64,000 bases of DNA from Galdieria sulphuraria. Its lineage: Eukaryota > Rhodophyta > Bangiophyceae > Galdieriales > Galdieriaceae. Positions 1-10,814 of this stretch are shown one piece after another; position 1 is the stretch's first letter, and each line of letters opens with the position of its first letter. A program made the position numbers and the translations under genes. Location: contig NW_005178461.1 of assembly GCF_000341285.1 (NCBI RefSeq), forward strand, positions 1-64,000, read 5' to 3'. The notes beneath the pieces were generated by a model, which was given only the letters and a program-made list of their open reading frames with translations, did no database searches and was not told the DNA's origin.

Positions 1-1910
1 TCAATTTAGGCTCTTTAAATGGTTCTCTTACCGAATTTGTTGGTTTGGTTTTGACCGGAAGTGGTACTGGCATGGTTTATTCTGCTCCAGAAACTGCAAA
101 ATCTGTTGCCAGTCTACTAGCAGACGCAGAATTTCGNGAAGAAAGTTTNAATTGTCCTACAGANGANGATTTAAGGATAGCTATCCATCGTTTTGTGGAA
201 CGCCAATCAGCACGNAAAGAACAAAGGGAGGAGAATGCCGTGAAACCGCTNAATCAACAAATGCATCANGAGAGCAANGATGCAACTTTGAATCAAACCA
301 TCGGCATAATGAANGAAAAGATATACGCAAGTTCAAATTCTGTTCATCGTCGCTATCATCTTCTAGGATATTGGACCTCTGTTATGTTCTTGTATCCTTT
401 TGTCTTAGTTATTGCNGACCTAAAGCGTCGTTTGCCACATTACCTGTCAGACTTTGTTTTCGAAATCAACCAAAGACGTGCTCAACAGAAATACTTGTTT
501 GCCAGTATATTTCTAATTTTTACCGCAACACTTCCTGCCATTGTCTTTGGCTATATTGTGGAAAGAACCACTCATGGGCAGATCGGTGTGATAGAGTGTC
601 TCTTTTCTCAAGGGGTACTCGGTCTGGGGTTTGCACTATTNAGTGGTCAACCTCTCATGGTNAATATGATTACTGGGCCTACTGTTGTTTATATTCAAGT
701 ACTTATGCGATGGTCAGACAAGCTAGGATTCGAGTTCCTTCCGTTCTATGCATGGACTGGAATATGGATGGGCATCTTTCTTATTTTATCAGGCTGTCTN
801 AATACAGCTGCTCTTATTCCTTATTTGGGAAGGTTCACGGACGAAATCTTTCAGACCTTCATTGGTTTCATTTTCATTCAGTATTGGTTTACNGAATTGA
901 TTCGAATTACACATCATGGTTATACGCAAGTATTATTATTTTTGTTTCTCTCTTTTTTGACTTTGATTTTGGCGTTATTCTTTCTTTTTCTTCGAGGCAG
1001 TTATCTATTGGTACCTTCCATTCGCAATGTATTTGGAGATATTGGGCCCTCACTTGCTGTCCTTATAGTCACAGGTATAAGCTATGCTTTCGATCCAGTG
1101 GTCGTNGAACGACTGGATATAAGAGGTCCTATTGGTTANAGTACTACTACAGGAAGACCTTGGATAGTTCCTGTGGGNGATCTAGAAGTTGGTTATGTAT
1201 TTCTAGCAGGTGTAACTGGATTTCTCTTGTTCTTGGTTGTTTTTATNGATCAAAACGTTTGCACGTATATTGTAGAAAGACCAGAGAANAGGCTTCGNAA
1301 AGGAACAGCTTANAGTTGGAATATGGTGATAGTAGGCATTTTGAATATAATTGCGTCAGTTTTAGGTATGCCGTGGATGTATGCAGGGCTACCTCATTCT
1401 TTATTACATGTTTATGCTTTGGCNGATGTNGAAGAACGAGAATCATTGGGAAGAACAACTTATCGCGTCATTCATGCCAGAGAGGTTCGAATAGTAGGCT
1501 TAGTAGCCTACTTGTTTTCATTTCTGATCATTCTGGCAAAGCCTGCTCTCGATCAGCTTCCTATAGATGTGCTATATGGATTTATTTTATTTATGGGTGT
1601 AGCTTCCTTTCAAAGNAATGGCTTAGTAGAACGCCTTATTCTTCTGTTTACACAACCGGAAAGATACCCTCCAAGCCATATCATTCGCCGTGTGCAACGC
1701 GTTCATATTCATGTTTATACTTTGATTCAGCTCTTTTTAGTAATCTTGTTGTTTTTCGTTGCCGTGAATTTCTATCGTGGTTCAACCATGTTCAATACTG
1801 GACTTATTTTTCCATTTGTTTTGTTCCTTTTTATTCCTTTNAAGTTTGGGCTTTTGTATCGCTGGTTTCCAAAGCGNGAAATATTAGCATTGGAATCGGG
1901 CTCATCGTGA
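1..1910 (+). CDS. SLC4 (Band 3-type) bicarbonate/anion transporter, 5'-truncated by the window
   Basis: The frame that is open from base 3 to the TGA at 1908-1910 encodes a polytopic membrane protein. Its start lies upstream of the window. The first about 60 residues resemble the end of the Band 3 cytoplasmic domain (VASLLADAEF, then DLRIAIHRFV). A linker follows, then the membrane domain with family landmarks: RRLPHYLSD before TM1, PAIVFG in TM1, GQPLM and TGP in the TM3 region, and a GRFTDEIF-type segment. Many hydrophobic stretches continue to the C-terminus. SLC4 proteins move bicarbonate, chloride or borate across membranes; the substrate here cannot be read from sequence. No intron is needed inside the window. 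The 26 Ns all fall on third codon positions of this frame, so most encoded residues remain inferable. The family call is firm; the subfamily (animal-like Band 3 rather than plant BOR1) is inferred from the cytoplasmic-domain remnant. Confidence 0.88.
   Translation, partial: NLGSLNGSLTEFVGLVLTGSGTGMVYSAPETAKSVASLLADAEFXEESXNCPTXXDLRIAIHRFVERQSAXKEQREENAVKPXNQQMHXESXDATLNQTIGIMXEKIYASSNSVHRRYHLLGYWTSVMFLYPFVLVIXDLKRRLPHYLSDFVFEINQRRAQQKYLFASIFLIFTATLPAIVFGYIVERTTHGQIGVIECLFSQGVLGLGFALXSGQPLMXNMITGPTVVYIQVLMRWSDKLGFEFLPFYAWTGIWMGIFLILSGCXNTAALIPYLGRFTDEIFQTFIGFIFIQYWFXELIRITHHGYTQVLLFLFLSFLTLILALFFLFLRGSYLLVPSIRNVFGDIGPSLAVLIVTGISYAFDPVVXERLDIRGPIGXSTTTGRPWIVPVXDLEVGYVFLAGVTGFLLFLVVFXDQNVCTYIVERPEXRLXKGTAXSWNMVIVGILNIIASVLGMPWMYAGLPHSLLHVYALXDXEERESLGRTTYRVIHAREVRIVGLVAYLFSFLIILAKPALDQLPIDVLYGFILFMGVASFQXNGLVERLILLFTQPERYPPSHIIRRVQRVHIHVYTLIQLFLVILLFFVAVNFYRGSTMFNTGLIFPFVLFLFIPXKFGLLYRWFPKXEILALESGSS
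137..1877. other. Block of 26 N bases, all consistent with masked stop codons of a single wrong reading frame
   Basis: N occurs at 137, 149, 164, 167, 215, 251, 269, 278, 314, 416, 641, 662, 800, 893, 1106, 1139, 1178, 1247, 1289, 1298, 1313, 1424, 1430, 1616, 1841 and 1877. Every position is congruent to 2 modulo 3, and every N is followed by GA, AA or AG. Restoring T would give TGA, TAA or TAG in that frame each time. The frame is otherwise open from the window start to a TAG at 1916-1918. This is not random base-call failure; see the findings. Confidence 0.97.
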
Positions 1911-2670
1911 CTGTATAGATTTGTAAAGAACTTGTAAAAACCATTTTTATTTCTTTTGCTTTTCAAGCTTTTGCTTCATGGGTCTAGCTATATACATAGT
2001 ATTGGATTGGAAACTTACTTTCATAGGATTCGAATGATTTTCATTGATAGATTGATTGCTTCATTCAATAAGGGATGAGATGAATTCCTAGACCAAGTTC
2101 AAGACCAGTTAACAAAATTGCTAAATCAAAATGAATGGAAAACATAATCAAAGTGCAATAAACAGTTTCAGAGAAGAGAGCTCATGTTTGCCGTGTCAAA
2201 AAGCTATTCAATTTCCATGCAAGCTAAAAATGAACTTTTCACTCTTTCATGGAATGGATATTATTACTCATAGAGCATTTGCAATTTCTACTTCTTTTTG
2301 CAACTCCAAGCAATCCTTGAAAAAACGAACATCATAAAAGTTTAAAACTCTTTGAAGAGTTCAATGGCTAAATTCTATTTCTACAAAGTGTCAAAAAATG
2401 CCCCAACTTTAGTTACAAACTGAAAAGTGGTCGTTCAATTTCCTTTCATTATACTCATAGCACTTTTGGAGATCAAACTCACGAAATTGATAAACCACTA
2501 CTCTTTATGACTTGTCATTGGTACGACTCATCAAAACATTGTTCTTACCTAATTTTCTTTTTTTTTCTTGAGATAGCAGTCTTCCAAAATCTCCCTTTTC
2601 TTTCCTTTCACTATATCTATCTACTAGAAAAGAAGAATGATCTCTCAACATCAATGAAAACTTGACAAAC
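1911..2670. other. Intergenic, no gene recognised
   Basis: AT-rich sequence downstream of the SLC4 gene. A 68-codon ATG ORF on the plus strand (2131-2337) has no recognisable family features and poor coding character. Nothing else can be supported here. Confidence 0.5.
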
Positions 2671-2840
2671 TATTCAACTACATCGACCAATCGATCTCTC
2701 AAAGGACTAGGTTTCATTCTGTTGTATTCATCAAACTCTTGCCTAGCTTTGGGAATAGAATACTGATTTGGAATAGTAAACATACGCATCCATTTTCCCA
2801 ATAATCGCAATGTATTGACTGCAAGACGACAATTCAAAAC
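2671..2840 (-). other. Candidate orphan terminal exon or gene fragment
   Basis: On the minus strand, after a possible splice acceptor (TTACAG), 54 codons remain open to a TAG at 2673-2671. The peptide has protein-like composition (begins [17 protein letters not shown], later [15 protein letters not shown]) and is richer in hydrophobic/basic amphipathic residues than chance ORFs nearby. No upstream exon could be joined with confidence, and I do not recognise the family. It may be the last exon of an unannotated minus-strand gene or a relic, like the pseudogene next to it. Confidence 0.3.
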
Positions 2841-3508
2841 CTGTAACTGAGCTTGGTTTTAAAGGGGGTTGTAAAGTCGTCTAATGGACGGTGGCTACGT
2901 GGCAACTGGTGGCATTCACTTTTCATATGAAAACGAGCAATTTTGTTAGGAAAACCCACATTAACACTAATAAAGGGGTTGTGGTAAATATGCAATGATG
3001 TGCTATTCCGGAAATGTGAATCGGTTTTACCAAAACTGGAAATAGCTTTATAGTTCGTCTCTTTGACGAGATTCTCTCAATAGAAAAAAACTAACGTATG
3101 AAGAGTGCAGCGAAAGCAATTAACATAAGACCCGACTCATAACTCAGTTAGATTCCTACAAATTACCTTGAAAATCTTAGACCAAGAGCTGATTCTTAAC
3201 CATCAACTACAGAAAGAGACTTTCCGCAAAGCAGCTATGAAAGTTAAAGAATACTGAAATAAGACTCTATAAAAGTTCGCCGACTTATGAGACAGCCAAG
3301 TGGGTCAAATACTAAAACTCAAAGAAAGCTTGGAGTCCTTTTCCTTGACTCTCTCCTCCATAGAGAATTTCCATGGAATTCCAGAAGAATTCCAGAGTTT
3401 CAGTAACGAGAGTTCTTATATGGGTAACAAAGGTTTGGCGTGCTGGACAATAAAAGAAGATACTAAAGGCTAAGTGGGGCTAAAGGTCTGCGAGGAACCG
3501 TTGCACTG
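2841..3508. other. Intergenic, no gene recognised
   Basis: No convincing ORF or RNA gene was seen. Short minus-strand ORFs near 3280-3470 start with ATG but end within about 20 codons and do not join into a gene. Confidence 0.4.
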
Positions 3509-3639
3509 TTACAACAGAAACAATTCAGAGCTCGAAAGATATTCAAAGAGAAGCTTGGATATGAAAACTAAACTTGAACAAATGGAACTAAAATCTCGTT
3601 GGAATTTGATCCGCGATATTTCATTACCAAACTTGTACA

Positions 3640-5200
3640 GCATTGACTCTTTTCTCCGTTCAATCATTCTGCATGTTGCCAATGGCCCATTGTTCAAATA
3701 ACTTTTACCCTAACCAAATAAAACCAGTCTTTAATAATATAAATAAAATATACTTACGAAACCTGCAGAACCACAATAGTTGACTTGAAGACAAGCATAT
3801 CCTCTATTGCTAAACCATTGTGACATGGGATTGAAACCCCAATAGTCTCTTGCCCAAGGACCACCATGTACAAATAGAACAAGAGGAAATGGTGCAGTTC
3901 CATAGACAGGTCTTGTTCAATAACACTGCAACTGCAGTCCATCTCTTGCACTTACAATAATGGACTCCATCTTACTCAATATATATTCATCAAGTTCGAG
4001 ACGTTCATGGAATAAATGTGCTGTAGTTCTTGATCTTCTATCAAACATAATATATTGAACAGAATTATTGTCACGAATTACCGGTAAAACCCATATAGAG
4101 TCTGCATGGTCACGACTTGTAAAGTCCAAATCAACGTCACCAAACTTTTGTTCTATAAAAAGAAAGTCTTCTTTCATGGATTCATCAAAAAAATTCCATT
4201 CCTTTCGGGCAAATGTAAAACAAACGGCCTATGCAAAGGTTCATAAAAGAAGGCTCTTATTATAAAATATCAACAAGGCTTAGGCTTACTTGAAGTCGTT
4301 TATCATCAGGATGCAATAGAACACGACCAACGTTGGTTTGATGAGAAAAAGCCAGCGTGTGAACAATTGCGCCATTGGAACGCTTAGCTAAAACTAATTG
4401 CTTCTTTTCTGCTTCTAAAAAGCTTCGAAGATATACATGCTCATTGTCTGCACTAATATCTCCTTCCTCACTATATGGAAAGTATTTCAGCTCTCTCCAA
4501 GGTACCTCGAGACTATCACGAATACGAAGAATGGCATTTCCATCTTCTGGATGGGTAGTAGTAGCTCCCAATACTGTCATGGTACTTTCATCCAACGTTC
4601 ATCATTCAACATCTCCAGGATTTTCAGTATCAAAACATTTCTCTCGTGAATCAAGAAAAATACGATGAACATCAAAACAAGACGAGTTTCGTTGATTCAT
4701 TCCAATGAGAAGCTCATTAGGTCTCTTGGGGGAAAACATCAGTCCCTCCACCTTAAAAGGAGTTAGGTCTATACTTGGAGAGCCTTCCTCCTTAATATCA
4801 ACTGCCCATATTAACTTACAAGATAAATAAAGAACGATAAAAGAGAAATATACACATATAGTGAAAGTTTTCATCGCCATCCTTATCCTGTAAATACAAA
4901 ACAGTCCTTGAATCTTCTGACCATTGAAAAAATCGAATACCACGATAAGTATCTCAAGTCACCATACGCTTCAACTCAGTTGTATGTTTCAAGTCAACTT
5001 TCTACAAGTTTAACTGGAGATACTTTTACTGCTGTTTGTTTGGGGGTATCAAACAAGATCTTTCGAGGAATCCAAGGAACACTTGCGACGTTGGTTTGAT
5101 GAACTGTCATTTCGTTCGGGTAGAATAAGGAGGAGTCACTTAACCGTCTTTTACAGGATACAAAACGTCTTGCAACCATTTTCAAGCCAAACAAGGTCAC
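3640..5200 (-). pseudogene. S9 family (prolyl oligopeptidase/acylaminoacyl peptidase-like) pseudogene
   Basis: Conserved S9 segments follow in order on the minus strand: IPRKILFDTPKQ (about 5070), RFFQWSEDSRT and DKDGDENFH (about 4930-4860), DLTPF and SPKRPNELLIGMNQRN (about 4760-4690), ENPGD, TVLGATTTHPEDG, KEWNFFDESMKEDF, VSARDGLQLQCY, then the oxyanion-hole segment FVHGGPWARDYWGFNP (about 3880). Introns with good GT-AG ends remain. The reading frame is broken by two TGA codons between 5020 and 4980, a frameshift near 4950, tandem TGA-TGA at 4604-4599, and TGA at 3919-3917. After a possible exon starting GKSYLNNG the similarity ends, so the nucleophile-Ser loop and the rest of the catalytic triad are absent. 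Several TGAs fall where the family usually has Trp (TGG), suggesting G-to-A decay; TGG is still used at other Trp positions, so a changed genetic code is unlikely. Confidence 0.85.
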
Positions 5201-5951
5201 AACTGATCAAACTTCGGTATCCACACGTGGACATATAAACTTGGAAGAAACTCGCAAGTTTTTGAAACCAGTTCATGATCAAGTCACCTTCATGGCATCG
5301 TATGTTGATGGTCATTCGTACTAAGTTTGCTAGAAATGTACCTGATGACTAGAACCATTCTTGTCGTTATTATTCGTCTCACCATAGTGTGAGAGATTTC
5401 CTAATTCCTCATATCTGTCAGAAATGCCTGTAATTTTGAGGATAATCCACATTCAAAAAGTAATGGAATTTCAAACACTACGAGAGATGGTTTCACCTCT
5501 TTCTAAAAAGTATTTAGGAATATTAGCTTAATATGCTCTTCTATAATCATTCTAATGCTATCAGAGAAATTGTCAAAATTCAATATTTTGTAATGGAAAT
5601 GGATCTTCTTAATCTAACGTTATATTGAACTATTTTTAGGACTTTGTCAAAGACTCTTGAACAACTTTAGTACTACTGCTGTAGTAGATTGCTTTAGGTT
5701 ATTCATAATATAGTTGCAAGATGAATTGCGCTCAGCAACTGAATTTTTCGTCCTATATTAAGAAATGGCGCAAGTAGTAGCAGTCTTTTGAATTGAAACA
5801 CAAACCAAGTCAGTTATAAGAAAGACAGGAGATTGTCAAATGAAAGTATTGAAAAATACTATGTGGGGAAGCAAGCAAGAGGGTGATCTTGGAGAATATA
5901 TATACATATCACTTCAAGTTTGTTATCAAATTGCTTAGGATTAAAAAAGAT
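5201..5951. other. Intergenic, no gene recognised
   Basis: AT-rich, with frequent stops in all frames. A plus-strand stretch at about 5200-5323 is open for some 40 codons ending TAA and has mildly coding-like composition, but it has no start, no family resemblance, and overlaps the antisense of the pseudogene 5' end. Confidence 0.4.
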
Positions 5952-6275
5952 TTATGAAAATGGAAAGTTTTCCCCAAGAAAGCTAGTAAATAGGCATAAA
6001 GTCTGAAGTCCTGTAAGCTGTTGTCTCTCAGATGACAACTGTACCATTATCTGGAAAGTGTCAAAAGTTGGAAGAGACTCGATGATACCTCTGGGAACAT
6101 TTGAGTTACTCCACTCATCCACAAGCATCGATGATAATGTAAGAAGCTTCTCATACCGTACTTTCACAATTGCAACTTTTTTCTATTCTGGTAAAGCTTG
6201 TAGCCTCAAAACATCATCGCCAGTATCAGCAATTATCGGTATGGGCAGTAATAATCCAACGGAGTCTTTTCGCAT
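5952..6275 (-). pseudogene. Unidentified about 107-codon ORF interrupted by one in-frame TAG
   Basis: From an ATG at 6275 the minus strand reads 30 codons (MRKDSVGLLLPIPIIADTGD...), meets a single TAG at 6185-6183, and then continues in the same frame for 77 codons (KKVAIVKVRYEKLLTLSSML... ending GENFPFS) to a TAA at 5952. Both halves look coding: hydrophobic/charged alternation, few low-complexity runs. No intron of usual length removes the TAG; the only GT-AG pair in phase is 30 nt. It may be a recent pseudogene, a strain-specific nonsense allele or a sequencing error. The ATG lies 46 bp from the divergent U2AF start. I do not recognise the family. Confidence 0.4.
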
Positions 6276-6321
6276 TCCAAAAAGGAACTATAGAGATAAC
6301 AACGACGACTTGAAGGCAAAA

Positions 6322-7950
<1,629 letters not shown>

Positions 7951-8092
7951 TTTAGTCCGAATATGGACAAAAGGAGCTGTCTTAAGTTTAGTAAAATACG
8001 GGAGACTTTAAATACTGTCAAAGAAACTGGTTGAATGAGTAAATCTTTTCTTTAGAGAAACTTTACAACAAAAAGAATCTTAACGAATGTTT

Positions 8093-9184
8093 CTAGACAA
8101 GTTCGATATTCTTGGGAAAGCTACTTGAAAGAACCACACCCTGATCATGCAACATTGGCACATCGATATCTTCTAAAAACCCAAACCAGTATATTACCAT
8201 TCCCGACCCATACCTTATTTAAAAAATTGGCTTATTCGGTAAGTTTCAAAAATCTGCTTACCTTCCTACGTATGATGAAATTGAGTCATTATAATCTCGA
8301 CGAAGGTAATATTCGTCTCCAAACTTAGCTTTGCTGGGGAATTATGAGCATAATATATTAATTTTGGAACAAGATACCTGTCTATCCAAGAAATGACATT
8401 CGTACCAACTTTCACAGGAACATGTAGCAGAGCATCAGGGGTCTTGAAAAGCCCTTTGCAGCGTAAGGAAGTTTCTGTATCAAAAGGAATCCCCATTATT
8501 TCCAAATGTTGCTATAATTCATAATTTTAATACGTAAATATCCTTGTGTTCTATGCTTCTTTTGTACCCACATATAAAATGTATTCATAATCTAGTCCTT
8601 GAACTTGCCTCATTCGGTCTGCAAAGGGACCATAATGTTCATCCTACGCAACAAAATCAAACGATTCAAATTATGATGGATAGTCAGTCTCTACCTGTTC
8701 AATACAAGCGATAACTTCCTGTCTCAATCGGTCATCCTTAATTTCATAGGGGTTCCTGAGGACTCGAGAGATTTGTTTCTTTCCAAAGCTCTTCAAAAGC
8801 ATACGAAATCATCAAAGGTTGAAAAGAAAGAATACCTTATACTCTAACAAACGTCGAACAGTGATACAAGGTGCAACGTTAAGCCGTTCCTACAACAAAT
8901 CAGTTTTTGAAGCCTACTATTCAAAACAAGAGACATACTGATATATCTAACAGATGCTGACCAGAATCATATAGAGTGGAAAGCAAACAGAGTTCTTTCA
9001 ACGCCTCCCGTGCAACGGCTGCAACTTCTGTTTGATAACGTTGGGAATATATAGCGTAAAGTGTCTCATAATTATAGCTCGTACTTTCATTCTCACGCAA
9101 ACTTGAACTGATACCTGACAATAAATATACGTCTTTTCTACTGTGTAACTGTGAGCAAAGAGCTTCATACTCTTGCAATCGCAT
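8093..9184 (-). CDS. CDIN1: CDIN1 (C15orf41)-like TPD-domain putative nuclease
   Basis: Seven small exons on the minus strand give about 265 aa. The start MRLQEYEALC is at 9184. Family landmarks follow in order: YAIYSQRYQTEVA, CITVRRLLEYK, ISRVLRNPYEIKDD, DEHYGPFADRM, the diagnostic KTPD motif within CKGLFKTPDALLHVPV, ISWIDSKAKFGDE, and YGSGMVIYWFGF near the C-terminus. Human CDIN1 partners codanin-1 and is linked to congenital dyserythropoietic anaemia; the fold is related to archaeal Holliday-junction-resolvase-like nucleases. Introns are about 47-56 nt with clean GT-AG ends, for example within the ISWIDS/K codon. The IDSKAKFGDE segment would carry acidic and Lys catalytic residues, which appear intact. 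The gene is divergent from the repeat-protein gene at 9247 with only 62 bp between starts. Confidence 0.9.
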
Positions 9185-9246
9185 AATTCGAAGCGCGCCA
9201 CAACTTTGCTTCAAATTTTGTGTCGGGCGATGCTTCCGTTTGGTGA

Positions 9247-10543
9247 ATGATAGGGAAACCAAGCTTATCGTGTGGCTCCAGTGATATGGTAGTCGCTGGT
9301 GATCCACAGAAGACAAGTGCATCTTTTGCATTTGTTGAAAAGGGTAACGAAGAAGAAGTGGCTTCCAAACGAGGGATATCGTTTCAGAATAATGTTTTTC
9401 TATGCGAGAATCTCGCACGGATCACAAGGCCACCGCTTGAACCCCAAAAGACATACCTCTACAAGCGTATTTACGTGAAGCAAAGGCCCTTTTACTTTCG
9501 CATTTGCACACTGAAATCAAAACTAAGCACAAGCAGGAGTATGAAATGCTCTCAGAGTGAAAGAGCAGAGGACTTGTCCAGTTTGGAACAGGCTTTTGAA
9601 AACGCTCTTAGAGTGGTATGGGACAGAAAGCCAAAAGGTTACTGGTCCAGCATTGAGTAAGTTTGGATCTCGAGACGTTTTATGATTGTCAATATTTTGT
9701 CTGCCTTTTAGAAATCTTGCTAATGAGCTTGGAAGGTTGATAGAAAGATACGACTCCATTCCCTCTACGGCGGAATTACGCCAAAGAAAGAAATCAAGTC
9801 TCATAAAAGCCATAGCGGACTTTGGAGGACGCAAAGTACTAGCTGACGTAATGGGTGTAAGAGCGAAAAGACTAAAGTGGACGGAGCCTACTTTTCGACG
9901 AGAGAGTCAAGAGTATTGTTTTGATAAAGAGAAACATGACTTATTCGAGAGACTAAAGTGCCTCCGTGAAGCTTTGTCAATTATTTCCTTTCGAAAATAT
10001 GGTGTGTTCAACAGGATACCTTCACTGAAAGCTTTAGAAAGGATGAGACTGTCAACTGTGTTGAAAGAAATACAAGAACTAGGAGGGCTCGCAAGGGTAG
10101 CATCTCTCATCAATTTCAACGTTGGAGAGAAAGACTTCGACGAGGTTGCTTGCGAGTTGCTTCAAATTGGTGCTTCTCTAGGTTACCGATTCCCTACAAT
10201 GAAGGAACTCAATCAGATGGGTAGAAGTGACTTGCGCCGTGCAGTTTCACTCTATGGGGGAGTTTCTGTTGTAGCACAAAGGATTGGGCTCCAAGTTTTG
10301 GTGAAGGCTGGTCGACCACCAGGAGACCATTCCGCGAGAAAGCCACAAAGGTTGTGGTCTAGTGAAAAGCTATTGAATGCTCTCAAGGAATTTCAAAAGG
10401 ATACAATCGTTCTTCCATCAGCAAACGAATTAGTATCATTGGGTCGTTTTGACATATTGTATCAAATACGAGCACGAGGCGGTCATCGGAAAGTTGCCTG
10501 TCAATTAGGTTTGAAGTCACGTAGACAAACGAAATGTATTTGA
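9247..10543 (+). CDS. Protein of unknown function with four tandem about 60-90-aa helical repeats
   Basis: Two exons (intron about 9658-9711) encode about 415 aa. The N-terminal 100 residues are Ser/Lys/Arg-rich and could include a plastid or mitochondrial transit peptide. Then come four copies of a degenerate unit of the form (I/L/F)P(S/T)xxxL...(S/D)(L/I)xxxIxxxGGxxxVAxxxG: SIPSTAELRQ...FGGRKVLADVMG; RIPSLKALERM...LGGLARVASLIN; RFPTMKELNQMGRSDL...YGGVSVVAQRIG; VLPSANELVSLGRFDI...RGGHRKVACQLG. Similar repeats occur in plant and algal organelle-targeted proteins of unknown function, from general recollection. A nucleic-acid-binding role is only inference, from the basic, helical repeat architecture. 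The ATG at 9247 is the first in frame; the basic C-terminus ends RRQTKCI. Confidence 0.75.
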
Positions 10544-10814
10544 TTTTGGTAATGAAGGTTTCGGCGACACTGTTGTTACGATTCGAGTTTTGATGAGTTT
10601 TTGAAGGCTACAAAGCTGCAGGTATTGAAGTCATATGACTAATAGATTATGTACCTTGCAGCTATCCATAATACGATATACAAATGAAATTATTTGAAGT
10701 TAAATTTTATCAGCCTTCAATGTCCTTATAATACGTATATATTATTATCTTCTTATCCAACTACACCTATTTGAAACCAAAAAACTCCACTTGGAGAAAA
10801 TTCCTGTATTCTGT

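Noticed and set aside
152-1918. Open reading frame of 588 codons in the frame next to SLC4
   Set aside because: It is open only because its 26 stops are masked by N; its translation has no protein-family features, while the overlapping frame is clearly SLC4.
3640-5200. UGA-as-Trp genetic code for the S9 gene
   Set aside because: TGG is used at several Trp positions in the same gene, neighbouring genes end normally at TGA, and a frameshift plus loss of the catalytic domain indicate a pseudogene.
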